From assembly GCA_034769895.1 (NCBI GenBank), contig CM068369.1:424043479-424107478 (forward strand): a stretch of DNA of 64,000 bases, written 5' to 3'. Source of the stretch: Magicicada septendecula. Lineage: Eukaryota; Arthropoda; Insecta; Hemiptera; Cicadidae. The notes under the pieces are model-generated. The model ran no database searches. It saw only the letters and a program-made list of their open reading frames with translations, and was not told the DNA's origin. Made by a program: the position numbers and the translations under genes. Shown piece by piece: positions 49,639-63,217 of the stretch; position 1 is the stretch's first letter, and every line of letters begins with the position of its first letter.

Positions 49639-51546
49639 ATGCATACTAGAGGTGTTTCTAAAAGGATGGAGAAGGAGCAAGAAACAGAATAAGACAGACG
49701 GGAAGAAGAAACAGAAGTAGTCACAAACACGGAAAAGGAAATAGTTGAAGAGGATGCCCAAAGGGACCAACCAGAAAAAGCGGAAGCCAGAAGAGAACTA
49801 GATTGGCAAGAAATGATGAGGATGATGATGGAGAAAATTGATAGCATTAAGGAAAGCAATAAACAAACCATAGATGAAAATTTTAAGAAACAGGAGGAAA
49901 ACTCAAAACAAACTAATGAAAAAATAGACAGTATCAAAGAAAATTCAGAAACACTGGAAAACAAAATAGACAGTATCAACGAAAACTCCAAGAAACAAAA
50001 CGAAATTTTGAGTGAGAATTTAATCAAACTAATGAATGAGAAGTTTGACAAAAATAAAGAGGAAAATGATGAAAATAACCGGCTAATGAATGAAAGCTTA
50101 AGCCAAATTAATGAAAGGTTTGACAGGAACGATGAGAGCTTGAGGCAGATTCAGGAAAATCACAAACAGCTAGACGAGAAAATTGAAAACAGTAATAAGG
50201 AATTGAGGCAAATTATAAATGAACAAAACCAAGCGTTGAGGGAAGTCCTCAATGAAAGGGTTGCGAATGTCAATGAAACGCTCAATAAAAGGGTAGATAA
50301 TAATGAAGAGGCAGTACGACAGCAAAAAACTGAAATTAAGGTGGGTATGGAAAAGACAAATGAAACCATCGTACAACTCGCAGTGGAAGTAGAGGCCAAA
50401 ATTAACCAGGGGGAAAATACCAACAAAACTATGATAAAGGAAGTACAATTAGAAACCCAAGAGAAATTGGACGAAGTGCAAATTAATATAGCTGGGAGGA
50501 TTGAAATAGTAAATAACGAAATAACACAAATAAAAACCCAAGTGGTTCAAAATAAAGAAACTGTAGAAAATATGAAAAATCAGGAATTGATTAATATAAA
50601 AGAATCAATAGAAATTTTACAAAATCGACCAATGTATCTGGCGCATCACATAGCCCCTGAGCAAAAGGAAAATATTAATTTTAAAATTTATAGAGGAAAT
50701 CCCATAGAATTTCTGGAGAGAATAGATGAATGGTTTAGCAGAATTAAGGTAACCCAATGGAACATAATAAAAAGTTTATTAGATGAGTGTTTTAAAAGTA
50801 TAAATGATAATTGGTGGTCAGCAGTCTGGAATGAACTTAATAATTATGAAGAGTTTAAAAGGATTTTTAGGTCAAAATACTGGTCGGATTCCGTACAGAA
50901 CATGATTAGAGATAACATTACCAACGAGAGATTCAATTTTAATCAAGAGCAGTCACCAACTACTTACTTTTTGGGAAAGGTGTGTTTGGCGCGTCATTTG
51001 GAACCGCGAATACCAGAGGAATGTTTGGTAAATAAATTATCTTACCATTTTGAAGAAGAGATAGTTCGTGCCAGACGCAGTGCACAAGTGAAGACAATAG
51101 AAGCAATGGAAACCTTGTTGGCCAGTTACGAAATGGAAGACTATTATCAAAGGTCCCGACGGCAAAGTGAATATTCCAACAATAGAAGGGAGGAGCCAAA
51201 TCAAGAGTCGCGTCCAGGAACAAATCGATTTAACCGTAATAATTATCACCGAAGAGTGAATGACCAATTCATAAATAATCGTTATCACAACAATCATTAC
51301 CCAAGTAATCACTATATTAATTATGATAATAACCGATACAGAGCAGGCTGCAGGAATTTTGATAATGGGAGAGAGTATTGGAATAACAACCGTACAAACA
51401 ACGACCAATGACATCAACCCAGTAATAGAAGTCGAGAGAAGGATCTACCTAGACACCAAGAAAACCATAGAGAATTTAGACCCGATGATGGCAACCCAGG
51501 AGCCACTGCAAGGGACGATCGTCCGCAGGATAGGATGGAAAACTAA
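49639..51546 (+). pseudogene. Gag, unit 4, best-preserved core
   Basis: After the shared TAA at codon 18 the frame is open for 532 codons from 49,813 to TGA 51,409-51,411. The mid-gene TAG is CAG here and the one-base deletion is absent, so the coiled coil, the Gag core and the Asn/Tyr/Arg-rich tail (YYQRSRRQSEYSNN) read through in one frame. It shows the order of parts that are broken in units 1-3. Confidence 0.82.
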
Positions 51547-52097
51547 GTACAGCAGTGGAAGTATCAAGTAACCCCTCGCTGCTGGGATTGGAAGGGTATG
51601 TACAAACACAAAGGGAAAGCAACCAAATTATAAACATTACAAGGAACAATTATTTAAAGGACATACGAAATGATTTAACGGAAGAAGTGTTACCGTCAGA
51701 GAATAAAATTGACAATCAAATTGTATATATAATGGCAGAATTACAGGGAGTTATGACAGAGATGGTGATTGATACTGGCGCGAACGTGTCACTCCTGGAC
51801 AAGGTAGAATATAACCGAATAAGGGAAGTATAGAAGAAAAATATACCAACATTACCAGTTAATAACATGGTAATTATAGGTGCTACTGGCAGACCAAATA
51901 AAACAATACGACAGCAAGTAATGATGGAAGTATCTAGTGAAGGTAAAACTATTCCTATGGTGTTTATGGTAGCTCAAGGATTACCATTTAAAGCGATGCT
52001 AGGGTGTGATACGCTGCGGCGCCACTCAGCTATTATTAATATGGGCAGAGGAAGAATAACCCTGTACCATGAAAATGGAGAATGTCAAGTGAAATAG
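51534..52097 (+). pseudogene. Protease, unit 4, broken
   Basis: DTGA present, TAG 51,831-51,833 shared with all units. It has GCDT like unit 1 and IVYIM where units 1-3 have IIYIM. Confidence 0.78.
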
Positions 52098-53935
52098 TGG
52101 ATTATAAAAATGCCACTCACCAAAGACATTCTTTTACTCTAATACGTGATGATGAAATGGAATATAGAACACCTTTTGAAGAATTAGCCTGTACTAAGGA
52201 GAATGAATGGAAAGAGGAAGATGATGAGACATTCATTTTAATTAAGGAGAAATTTTTACAAAACATCATTCTGCATCATCCTGATTTCGATCAGAAATTT
52301 TTTATAAATTGTGATGCCAGTGATGTGAGTCTGGGTGCGGAGCTATATCAGGAAGATCAAGAAGGAGACCACCAAGTAATAAGTTTTGCCAGCAGGGTCT
52401 TAAATCAGTGTGAAAGAAATTACAGTGTCACGGAAAAGGAATTATTGAGTGTGGTATTTGCATGCAGTAAATTCCGCACATATGCATTAGGTTATCCTTT
52501 AACAGTACGGTCCGACCACAAATCCATATCATTCATACAAAGGTGCAAACTAAGCCATGGTAGATTAACTCGTTGGATATTGGCTCTCCAGGAATACAAC
52601 ATAACATGGGAATACGTGCCAGGGAAACAGAACACTGTAGCTGATGCTCTATCTAGGGTGAACCTGGAGAATGGTACTTTTGAAATTGAAAGGGAGGATG
52701 TTGGAAAAATATATCTTGTAATATTAGCTAGAGAAGAATTAGTAGAAGTATTAACCAAAATTCAGGAAGAACAAGCAAGGGATCAGAGATTGTCCACCAT
52801 ACAAGAACGTCTCATCAGTAATGATACTATAATTATGCAGTATTATCAAAATTATAAAGGGTTAATCTTCATAAAATCCCCTGTTGTAAAAAATAAATGG
52901 AAATTATACATTCCCAAATCTACAGAATCATTAATAATAAAGAATTACCATCAAATGTATGGACACATGGGTTCCATCAAAGTAGTAAAGGCACTGGAGG
53001 AGCATGTGTATATTAAGGGTTTGAACAAGAAGGTAAGGGAATTAATAAAACGATGTGGAATATGTCAAAGGGTTAAGGTAAACAATAAACGAAAGGAGGG
53101 GTCTTTAATAACCATTACTTCAGAAAGGAAATTAGAAAAAACGTTTCTTGACATTTGCGGGCCTTTCCCACGTAGTGGAGGCAGGCGCCGAATCATCTTG
53201 GACCATTTCACACGTTACACTAAGCTGTACCCTATCAGCAAGGCATCCACCAATGTTATCATCAAGGTAATCGCAGAAAAATACCTCATAGATGTGGGCA
53301 CTCCATATTCCATAATAACGGACCATGGAACCCAGTTCAAGGGTCGAAAATGGAAATTAGAAATGTCAAATCGAGGAATTAAAACCTACAAAACTTCAAT
53401 TTATCATCCTAGTAGTAATCCAGCAGAAAGGGTACTCAGATAGGTAGGACGAGTACTTCGTACTTATTGTTATGACAATCATAGGAAGTGGAGTGAATTC
53501 TTACACGAAACCGAAACCTTTTTAAATATTGCTCATCATGAAACCATTGGTGTTACACCATACCAGATGATGTTTTCAAAACTACCACCTCGAGAAATTA
53601 CCAAATTAATACCATTCCCTGAAGGACCTGAAGAAGAACTTGATCTTACCCATGTGTATAATAGACTACTCCACAAACTGGAAACCCGAAGGAAAAAGCA
53701 GGATGCTACCCGAAAAAACATCATTAAATACACCATCGGCGAAAAAATTTTAATAAGAAACCGTCAGCAACCAAGCAGTTCCGAAGGAATAGCAAAGAAA
53801 TTGTTGCTATTATATGTTGGACCATTTGTAATAAGGCAGGACAATCAGAAAAATACATACATGGTATCTGACCCCATAAATAATAGAGTGAAGGGTACCT
53901 ATAATCAAACGGAAATAAAAAAATATTATGAGTAA
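52082..53935 (+). pseudogene. RNase H-integrase, unit 4, stop after DDE
   Basis: TAG 53,441-53,443 at codon 454, as in units 2, 3 and 5. RT is absent. The downstream open part keeps the GPF motif. Confidence 0.88.
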
Positions 53936-54024
53936 GAGGACAACCTGGTCAGGTACGAGCTAAAAGTTTATTTTTACTAAACTTAGTTGAGACAAAATAA
54001 ACTTCTTTCGAAGGGGGGGTGTTA

Positions 54025-57000
54025 TGTAACGTAACAGATTTGAGGTCCCCAACGTTACATTAAAAATGAAGTAACTATGATTGAGAACAGTACCCAAATA
54101 TTAAGGTTACTAAGTAATTAATACATCTGAGGTGTACATAAATTTAAAAGATGTAATAAATAATACGGGGTGTAAAATATAAACATTGTATCAAATGGGA
54201 GGAGTTGAATATGTAGTAATGAAATATAAAATACTATTCAGATTAATATTTAATGTGTTGCAAATTGTACTTGTTGTTATGCTGTAGCATGGTAGTGTTT
54301 ACAGGATATTTATTTTATGTTTTGTGGATAGTAAGAGGGAACTGTTGTTTTATAGAAGTACTTAGTCAGTGGTACTCCTTTTGTTTATGTTAAAATGGTA
54401 TTTGAATAATTAAGTATAAGTACATGGGTTAGGTATAATATTATGTTAAATGTATTGACTGAAATTAATTAATGAAGATGTTTGAAGTAATGTTTGTAAA
54501 CTTGGCCAAGAAGGCAATAAGTGTTTAAAAGTTGACAGGTAGTTATTATAGTTATGTTATAAAATAATGAAGGGTTCAAGTATGAACTAACTAATATAAT
54601 GAATTAAACCAGGAAATTAAAATTAATGTAAGTAACCATGAACCAGTAACTATTTGTACAGTAGGTCAGATAAAGAAAATTAAGTTAAAAACAAAATTAT
54701 TATAACAAGGTGAAAGAAAACTTATAGGCCTAAATTTAATATTTGTAAAAGGGAATTAATACCTTTTTAATAAGCCCAGTCAAATGAAACTATAGTAAAA
54801 TATATACAGTTTAATAAGGTAGATCGGGTGAGAGTTTTAGGTAATTTGGTGTAATTCCAAGCAGGGAGTATTTTATTAAAATATCGGTATGGAGAACCAT
54901 ACATGACTTCCATATTCTAAGATTTATATTTAAAATCATTTTCGAAATGAAATATTACCATAGAAACTACTTCTTTCTACTTACTGCTTCAGCCTTAACC
55001 ACAGTACTGTGGTGCTGGACACTTTTCGGCTTGCATTTGTTATGTTGGTATGGGATCGGCACTTTCCATTTAAAAACCGTGCAAATGTACGAAAATAAAC
55101 ATGAATGAGGCCAGAAATAACGCGAATTGTGTGTGTGTGTGTGTATGTGCACGCGCACGTGCGTTTGTGTGTGTGTGTCTTCCCTGCCTTTTCATTGCGG
55201 TAGTCATAATAATAAAATGGAAACGTAAACAGTACATAACTGAGAAAAAAATACATAAATGAAAAAATTATAATTTTATTGCCTGGCAACAAAATTATTT
55301 TATTTTTAACAATTACCATTGTTTCAAAAAGTTTAAATAAATTTTTAAGTACTTTACTCTTGTTAAAACGTAAAAGGTTGCAGGTAAACTACCCCTTCCC
55401 CTTAACCGATCTTCACCAAAATCGAAAGTCCTTGAGACCTCTACAATTCAGGGACGTATGTAAAATATTATTTGATTCTGTTTGAATTTGCGGCTGTTAT
55501 CGTTTGCCATAGAAAATACGCTTGATAAAAAACGTTGCAGGTAAACTACCCCTTCCCCTCAACCGATCTTCACCAAAAACAATAGGTCTTGAGTACTCTA
55601 CAAATCAGGGCTGTATGCAGAAAATTATTTGATTCTGTTTGAATTTGCGGCTGTTATCGTTTGCCATAGAAAATACCCTTGTTAAAAAAACGTTGTAGGT
55701 AAACTACCCCTTCCCCTTAACCGATCTGCACCAAAAACAATAGGTCTTGAGAACTCTACAATTTAGGGCTGTATGCAAATAATCTTTTGATTCTGTTTGA
55801 ATTTGCGGCTGTTATCGTTTGCCATAGGAAATACCCTTGTTAAAACATAAAACGTTACAGGTAAACTACCCCTTTCCCTTAACCGATCTTCACCAAAAAC
55901 AATAGGTCTTGAGACCTCTACAATTCAGGGCCGTATGCGAAATATTATTTGATTCTGTTTGAATTTGCGGCTGTTATCGTGTGCCAAAAAAAAAAATTTC
56001 CCTTGATAAAAAAAAACCGTTGCAGGTAAACTACCCCTTTCCCTCGACCGATCTTCACCAAAAACAATAGGTCGTGAGTACTCTACAAATCAGGGCTGTA
56101 TGCAAAAAATTATTTGATTCTGTTTGAATTTGCGGCAGTTATCGTTTGCCATAGAAAAAAAATACCCTTGTTAAAAAAACGTTGCAGGTAAACTACCCCT
56201 TTCCCTCAACCGATCTTCACCAAAAACAATAGGTCTTGAGAACTCTACAATTTAGGGCTGTATGCAAATAATCATTTGATTCTGTTTGAATTTGCGGCTG
56301 TTATCGTTTGCCATAGGAAATACCCTTGTTAAAACATAAAACGTTACAGGTAAACTACCCCTTTCCCTTAACCGATCGTCACCAAAAACAATAGGTCTTG
56401 AGAACTCTACAATTCAGGGCTGTATGCGAAACATTATTTGATTCTGTTTGAATTTGCGGCTGTTATCGTTTGCCAAACAAACAAAATTACCCTTGCTAAA
56501 AAAAAACCGTTGCAGGTAAACTACCCCTTTCCCTCAACCGATCTTCACCAAAAACAATATGTCGCGAGTACTCTGCAAATCAGGGCTGTATGCAAAAAAT
56601 TATTTGATTCTGTTTGAATTTGCGGCTGTTATCGTTTGCCAAACAAACAAAATTACCCTTGCTAAAAAAAAACCGTTGCAGGTAAACTACCCCTTTCCCT
56701 CAACCGATCTTCACCAAAAACAATATGTCGCGAGTACTCTGCAAATCAGGGCTGTATGCAAAAAATTATTTGATTCTGTTTGAATTTGCGGCAGTTATCG
56801 TTTGCCATAGAAAAAAAATCTATAGACACACAGACAGACAGACAGACAGACAGACACACAGACACTTTTCGGAAAACGACTTTTTTTCATGTTTTGAGTG
56901 TAGTAGAATCAGAATCTGCAATAATCTCGAACACGATTTTTTTTGCCATCACCATACTTCCATTCCTTAAGGAATATGGAAGTAAAAAGAGTAGTAATGT

Positions 57001-58497
57001 TTTATAATTCTGGCTCTAGGATATCAAATATCATCCAATGACAGAAAGTAACAGTTGTTAGGGTAACTAAAATGTAAAAAATCTTGTTGATTTTCAATTA
57101 TTCGATTGTTATATGCTCATGGGTTAACTTGAATTAATACAAAAGACAGAAAATAATTTATAAAAGAAACTTTAATATATTTCGATTGTTATATGCTATT
57201 GAGTTCAGATGAGGAGACAAATTTAAAAAGGATGACACAAATTACGAAAAATGAATCAAAATTAATAAATTAAAGTCAAAACCTATTCCTATAAAACAAA
57301 CCGATGAATAATAAAATAAATTAGATTTCAAAATATAACCATATACCTACAAAAGGTCGAGAAATTCTTATTTCACTCATCAAGATAATTCCGTTGGATT
57401 TAGTATTAAACCCGATTTCCCATCTAACCAGGAGACTAATTGATGGAAGCAAAAAGCCTAAATTAATGGAATTATAGGAACAATATACAAGGACCTTGTT
57501 TCCGAAGAAATAAACCTCAATTTCAAGAAGGAAGTTATAATACGACTCCAATTCCACCGAGACCCACAACCACAAGGATCGCAAGAGAAGAACGAAGATC
57601 AGAAGAGTTCCCGGGGCTTTCCAGTACATCACACCATCAATTTGATTAAGAATCGGAACACTTTTTCTGGATGGAAGTAACCTAAATTGTAAATCTTCAA
57701 CTGTTTGCAGACGTACAATGCTGCCTTGAGAATCATCAAACCCGGTAACACCAGCTTATTTTTAATTTTAATATAGTAAAAACTAATAACATTTTGTAAT
57801 ACTAAGTAACCTTAATTTTGCATTACCTGGCCTTACTAATCGTTAAAAGAATCACACGTACCCTGGGATAAGAGATAGTTAATATTATATTTAATTTGTA
57901 TAAAATAAAAGGAGCATGGTCAACTAAACAATCGATCCATCATTGTATAATCGATATCACTCTATTATACTCATGAAGAGCACTGTTAGTTTGAATTAAA
58001 GTACAAAATAAATAAAGACTCCTTCTTGTATATGATGATGTTTTATGTTATTGTAGAATAGGTATTATATGTTGTGGGTGGAGTAATTTACAGGTAAAAG
58101 GGTGATTAAAATCTGGTGAACCAGTTAACCTAGAAGCAAGCCAATTACGAATAACAGCGCTCATAGTCAACAGCTGGTAGAACGTGAGATTACCGAACTA
58201 GCGTGTTTCCTGCACAATTTTTGAATTGAATTACACAATACGGACTGACTAGGGTTGGAGAGAATTCTTAATTCATTAATTAAATACATGAAGTATATCA
58301 TTGATATTGCGTAAATATTGAGTAATTAGGTAAAACCGTGTTATAGTATACATAAAAGTTATAATAACACAATAATAAATATATTTGTCTATTAAAATTG
58401 AGTTACAGGAGGTCACCTATAAGACTACATAATAACATTTCCTTATAAACAGAGTTCTTTACAATTTAAAAGTAACCAAAGGTAGTTATTGGTTACA
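54025..58497 (+). mobile_element. Array LTR 5 with longer insertion
   Basis: Shared by units 4 and 5. It is 161 bp longer than LTR 4, because of one extra minisatellite unit inside the insertion offset by a one-base deletion (ATTAAACC near 54,604). Confidence 0.92.
54882..56983. mobile_element. Helentron-associated-like element, copy in LTR 5, nine units
   Basis: 2,102 bp. The region at about 56,479-56,640 is followed by a near-perfect duplicate to about 56,802, adding one minisatellite unit of 162 bp. This is a recent local expansion, since LTRs 2-4 have eight units. Confidence 0.62.
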
Positions 58498-58499
58498 AA

Positions 58500-58767
58500 T
58501 TGGCGCAAACCAACGTGGAGCTTGATTAAACCCCGAACCCTAAAATAAATCTTATTGATCTTGAAGTTAACTATTCTTTACAAATTGGCTCACAACAGTG
58601 GAGCATCATCATCTTCTATTAACATCGCAATAGGTTCCATTACAAATTGCCGCCTGCAACGTGGGGCTTAACGTGGATACACGGGAGTCTCATATAAGTA
58701 AATAAACCCCATAACAACCGATTAATTTGTATTATCATTACAAATTGGCGCTCAACGAGTGGGCTTT
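58500..58767 (+). other. Primer-site-like cluster, unit 5
   Basis: Four motifs as in unit 1. Confidence 0.62.
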
Positions 58768-58831
58768 AGTTAAGTAAAAAATCGTCATAATTATTACTTA
58801 ACTTGAGCAGGCAACTATTAGAGGCACAGGA

Positions 58832-60739
58832 ATGCATACTAGAGGTGTTTCTAAAAGGATGGAGAAGGAGCAAGAAACAGAATAAGACAGACGGGAAGAA
58901 GAAACAGAAGTAGTCACAAACACGGAAAAGGAAATAGTTGAAGAGGATGCCCAAAGGGACCAACCAGAAAAAGCGGAAGCCAGAAGAGAACTAGATTGGC
59001 AAGAAATGATGAGGATGATGATGGAGAAAATTGATAGCATTAAGGAAAGCAATAAACAAACCATAGATGAAAATTTTAAGAAACAGGAGGAAAACTCAAA
59101 ACAAACTAATGAAAAAATAGACAGTATCAAAGAAAATTCAGAAACACTGGAAAACAAAATAGACAGTATCAACGAAAACTCCAAGAAACAAAAAGAAATT
59201 TTGAGTGAGAATTTAATCAAACTAATGAATGAGAAGTTTGACAAAAATAAAGAGGAAAATGATGAAAATAACCGGCTAATGAATGAAAGCTTAAGCCAAA
59301 TTAATGAAAGGTTTGACAGGAACGATGAGAGCTTGAGGCAGATTCAGGAAAATCACAAACAGCTAGACGAGAAAATTGAAAACAGTAATAAGGAATTGAG
59401 GCAAATTATAAATGAACAAAACCAAGCGTTGAGGGAAGTCCTCAATGAAAGGGTTGCGAATGTCAATGAAACGCTCAATAAAAGGGTAGATAATAATGAA
59501 GAGGCAGTACGACAGCAAAAAACTGAAATTAAGGTGGGTATGGAAAAGACAAATGAAACCATCGTACAACTCGCAGTGGAAGTAGAGGCCAAAATTAACC
59601 AGGGGGAAAATACCAACAAAACTATGATAAAGGAAGTACAATTAGAAACCCAAGAGAAATTGGACGAAGTGCAAATTAATATAGCTGGGAGGATTGAAAT
59701 AGTAAATAACGAAATAACACAAATAAAAACCCAAGTGGTTCAAAATAAAGAAACTGTAGAAAATATGAAAAATCAGGAATTGATTAATATAAAAGAATCA
59801 ATAGAAATTTTACAAAATCGACCAATGTATCTGGCGCATCACATAGCCCCTGAGCAAAATGAAAATATTAATTTTAAAATTTATAGAGGAAATCCCATAG
59901 AATTTCTGGAGAGAATAGATGAATGGTTTAGCAGAATTAAGGTAACCCAATGGAACATAATAAAAAGTTTATTAGATGAGTGTTTTAAAAGTATAAATGA
60001 TAATTGGTGGTCAGCAGTCTGGAATGAACTTAATAATTATGAAGAGTTTAAAAGGATTTTTAGGTCAAAATACTGGTCGGATTCCGTACAGAACATGATT
60101 AGAGATAACATTACCAACGAGAGATTCAATTTTAATCAAGAGCAGTCACCAACTACTTACTTTTTGGGAAAGGTGTGTTTGGCGCGTCATTTGGAACCGC
60201 GAATACCAGAGGAATGTTTGGTAAATAAATTATCTTACCATTTTGAAGAAGAGATAGTTCGTGCCAGACGCAGTGGACAAGTGAAGACAATAGAAGCAAT
60301 GGAAACCTTGTTGGCCAGTTACGAAATGGAAGACTATTATCAAAGGTCCCGACGGCAAAGTGAATATTCCAACAATAGAAGGGAGGAGCCAAATCAAGAG
60401 TCACGTCCAGGAACAAATCGATTTAACCGTAATAATTATCACCGAAGAGTGAATGACCAATTCATAAATAATCGTTATCACAACAATCATTACCCAAGTA
60501 ATCACTATATTAATTATGATAATAACCGATACAGAGCAGGCTGCAGGAATTTTGATAATGGGAGAGAGTATTGGAATAACAACCGTACAAACAACGACCA
60601 ATGACATCAACCCAGTAATAGAAGTCGAGAGAAGGATCTACCTAGACACCAAGAAAACCATAGAGAATTTAGACCCGATGATGGCAACCCAGGAGCCACT
60701 GCAAGGGACGATCGTCCGCAGGATAGGATGGAAAACTAA
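58832..60739 (+). pseudogene. Gag, unit 5, well-preserved core
   Basis: Like unit 4: open from 59,006 to TGA 60,602-60,604 after the early TAA. It differs by single residues (EQNEN for EQKEN; SGQV where unit 4 has SAQV). Confidence 0.82.
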
Positions 60740-61290
60740 GTACAGCAGTGGAAGTATCAAGTAACCCCTCGCTGCTGGGATTGGAAGGGTATGTACAAAC
60801 ACAAAGGGAAAGCAACCAAATTATAAACATTACAAGGAACAATTATTTAAAGGACATACGAAATGATTTAACGGAAGAAGTGTTACCGTCAGAGAATAAA
60901 ATTGACAATCAAATTGTATATATAATGGCAGAATTACAGGGAGTTATGACAGAGATGGTGATTGATACTGGCGCGAACGTGTCACTCCTGGACAAGGTAG
61001 AATATAACCGAATAAGGGAAGTATAGAAGAAAAATATACCAACATTACCAGTTAATAACATGGTAATTATAGGTGCTACTGGCAGACCAAATAAAACAAT
61101 ACGACAGCAAGTAATGATGGAAGTATCTAGTGAAGGTAAAACTATTCCTATGGTGTTTATGGTAGCTCAAGGATTACCATTTAAAGCGATGCTAGGGTGT
61201 GATACGCTGCGGCGCCACTCAGCTATTATTAATATGGGCAGAGGAAGAATAACCCTGTACCATGAAAATGGAGAATGTCAAGTGAAATAG
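60727..61290 (+). pseudogene. Protease, unit 5, broken
   Basis: Same markers as unit 4, with TAG 61,024-61,026. Confidence 0.78.
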
Positions 61291-63128
61291 TGGATTATAA
61301 AAATGCCACTCACCAAAGACATTCTTTTACTCTAATACGTGATGATGAAATGGAATATAGAACACCTTTTGAAGAATTAGCCTGTACTAAGGAGAATGAA
61401 TGGAAAGAGGAAGATGATGAGACATTCATTTTAATTAAGGAGAAATTTTTACAAAACATCATTCTGCATCATCCTGATTTCGATCAGAAATTTTTTATAA
61501 ATTGTGATGCCAGTGATGTGAGTCTGGGTGCGGAGCTATATCAGGAAGATCAAGAAGGAGACCACCAAGTAATAAGTTTTGCCAGCAGGGTCTTAAATCA
61601 GTGTGAAAGAAATTACAGTGTCACGGAAAAGGAATTATTGAGTGTGGTATTTGCATGCAGTAAATTCCGCACATATGCATTAGGTTATCCTTTAACAGTA
61701 CGGTCCGACCACAAATCCATATCATTCATACAAAGGTGCAAACTAAGCCATGGTAGATTAACTCGTTGGATATTGGCTCTCCAGGAATACAACATAACAT
61801 GGGAATACGTGCCAGGGAAACAGAACACTGTAGCTGATGCTCTATCTAGGGTGAACCTGGAGAATGGTACTTTTGAAATTGAAAGGGAGGATGTTGGAAA
61901 AATATATCTTGTAATATTAGCTAGAGAAGAATTAGTAGAAGTATTAACCAAAATTCAGGAAGAACAAGCAAGGGATCAGAGATTGTCCACCATACAAGAA
62001 CGTCTCATCAGTAATGATACTATAATTATGCAGTATTATCAAAATTATAAAGGGTTAATCTTCATAAAATCCCCTGTTGTAAAAAATAAATGGAAATTAT
62101 ACATTCCCAAATCTACAGAATCATTAATAATAAAGAATTACCATCAAATGTATGGACACATGGGTTCCATCAAAGTAGTAAAGGCACTGGAGGAGCATGT
62201 GTATATTAAGGGTTTGAACAAGAAGGTAAGGGAATTAATAAAACGATGTGGAATATGTCAAAGGGTTAAGGTAAACAATAAACGAAAGGAGGGGTCTTTA
62301 ATAACCATTACTTCAGAAAGGAAATTAGAAAAAACGTTTCTTGACATTTGCGGGCCTTTCCCACGTAGTGGAGGCAGGCGCCGAATCATCTTGGACCATT
62401 TCACACGTTACACTAAGCTGTACCCTATCAGCAAGGCATCCACCAATGTTATCATCAAGGTAATCGCAGAAAAATACCTCATAGATGTGGGCACTCCATA
62501 TTCCATAATAACGGACCATGGAACCCAGTTCAAGGGTCGAAAATGGAAATTAGAAATGTCAAATCGAGGAATTAAAACCTACAAAACTTCAATTTATCAT
62601 CCTAGTAGTAATCCAGCAGAAAGGGTACTCAGATAGGTAGGACGAGTACTTCGTACTTATTGTTATGACAATCATAGGAAGTGGAGTGAATTCTTACATG
62701 AAACCGAAACCTTTTTAAATATTGCTCATCATGAAACCATTGGTGTTACACCATACCAGATGATGTTTTCAAAACTACCACCTCGAGAAATTACCAAATT
62801 AATACCATTCCCTGAAGGACCTGAAGAAGAACTTGATCTTACCCATGTGTATAATAGACTACTCCACAAACTGGAAACCCGAAGGAAAAAGCAGGATGCT
62901 ACCCGAAAAAACATCATTAAATACACCATCGGCGAAAAAATTTTAATAAGAAACCGTCAGCAACCAAGCAGTTCCGAAGGAATAGCAAAGAAATTGTTGC
63001 TATTATATGTTGGACCATTTGTAATAAGGCAGGACAATCAGAACAATACATACATGGTATCTGACCCCATAAATAATAGAGTGAAGGGTACCTATAATCA
63101 AACGGAAATAAAAAAATATTATGAGTAA
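61275..63128 (+). pseudogene. RNase H-integrase, unit 5, stop after DDE
   Basis: TAG 62,634-62,636 at codon 454. The C-terminal part has DNQNN as in units 1-2, whereas units 3-4 have DNQKN. RT is absent. Confidence 0.88.
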
Positions 63129-63217
63129 GAGGACAACCTGGTCAGGTACGAGCTAAAAGTTTATTTTTACTAAACTTAGTTGAGACAAAATAAACTTCTT
63201 TCGAAGGGGGGGTGTTA

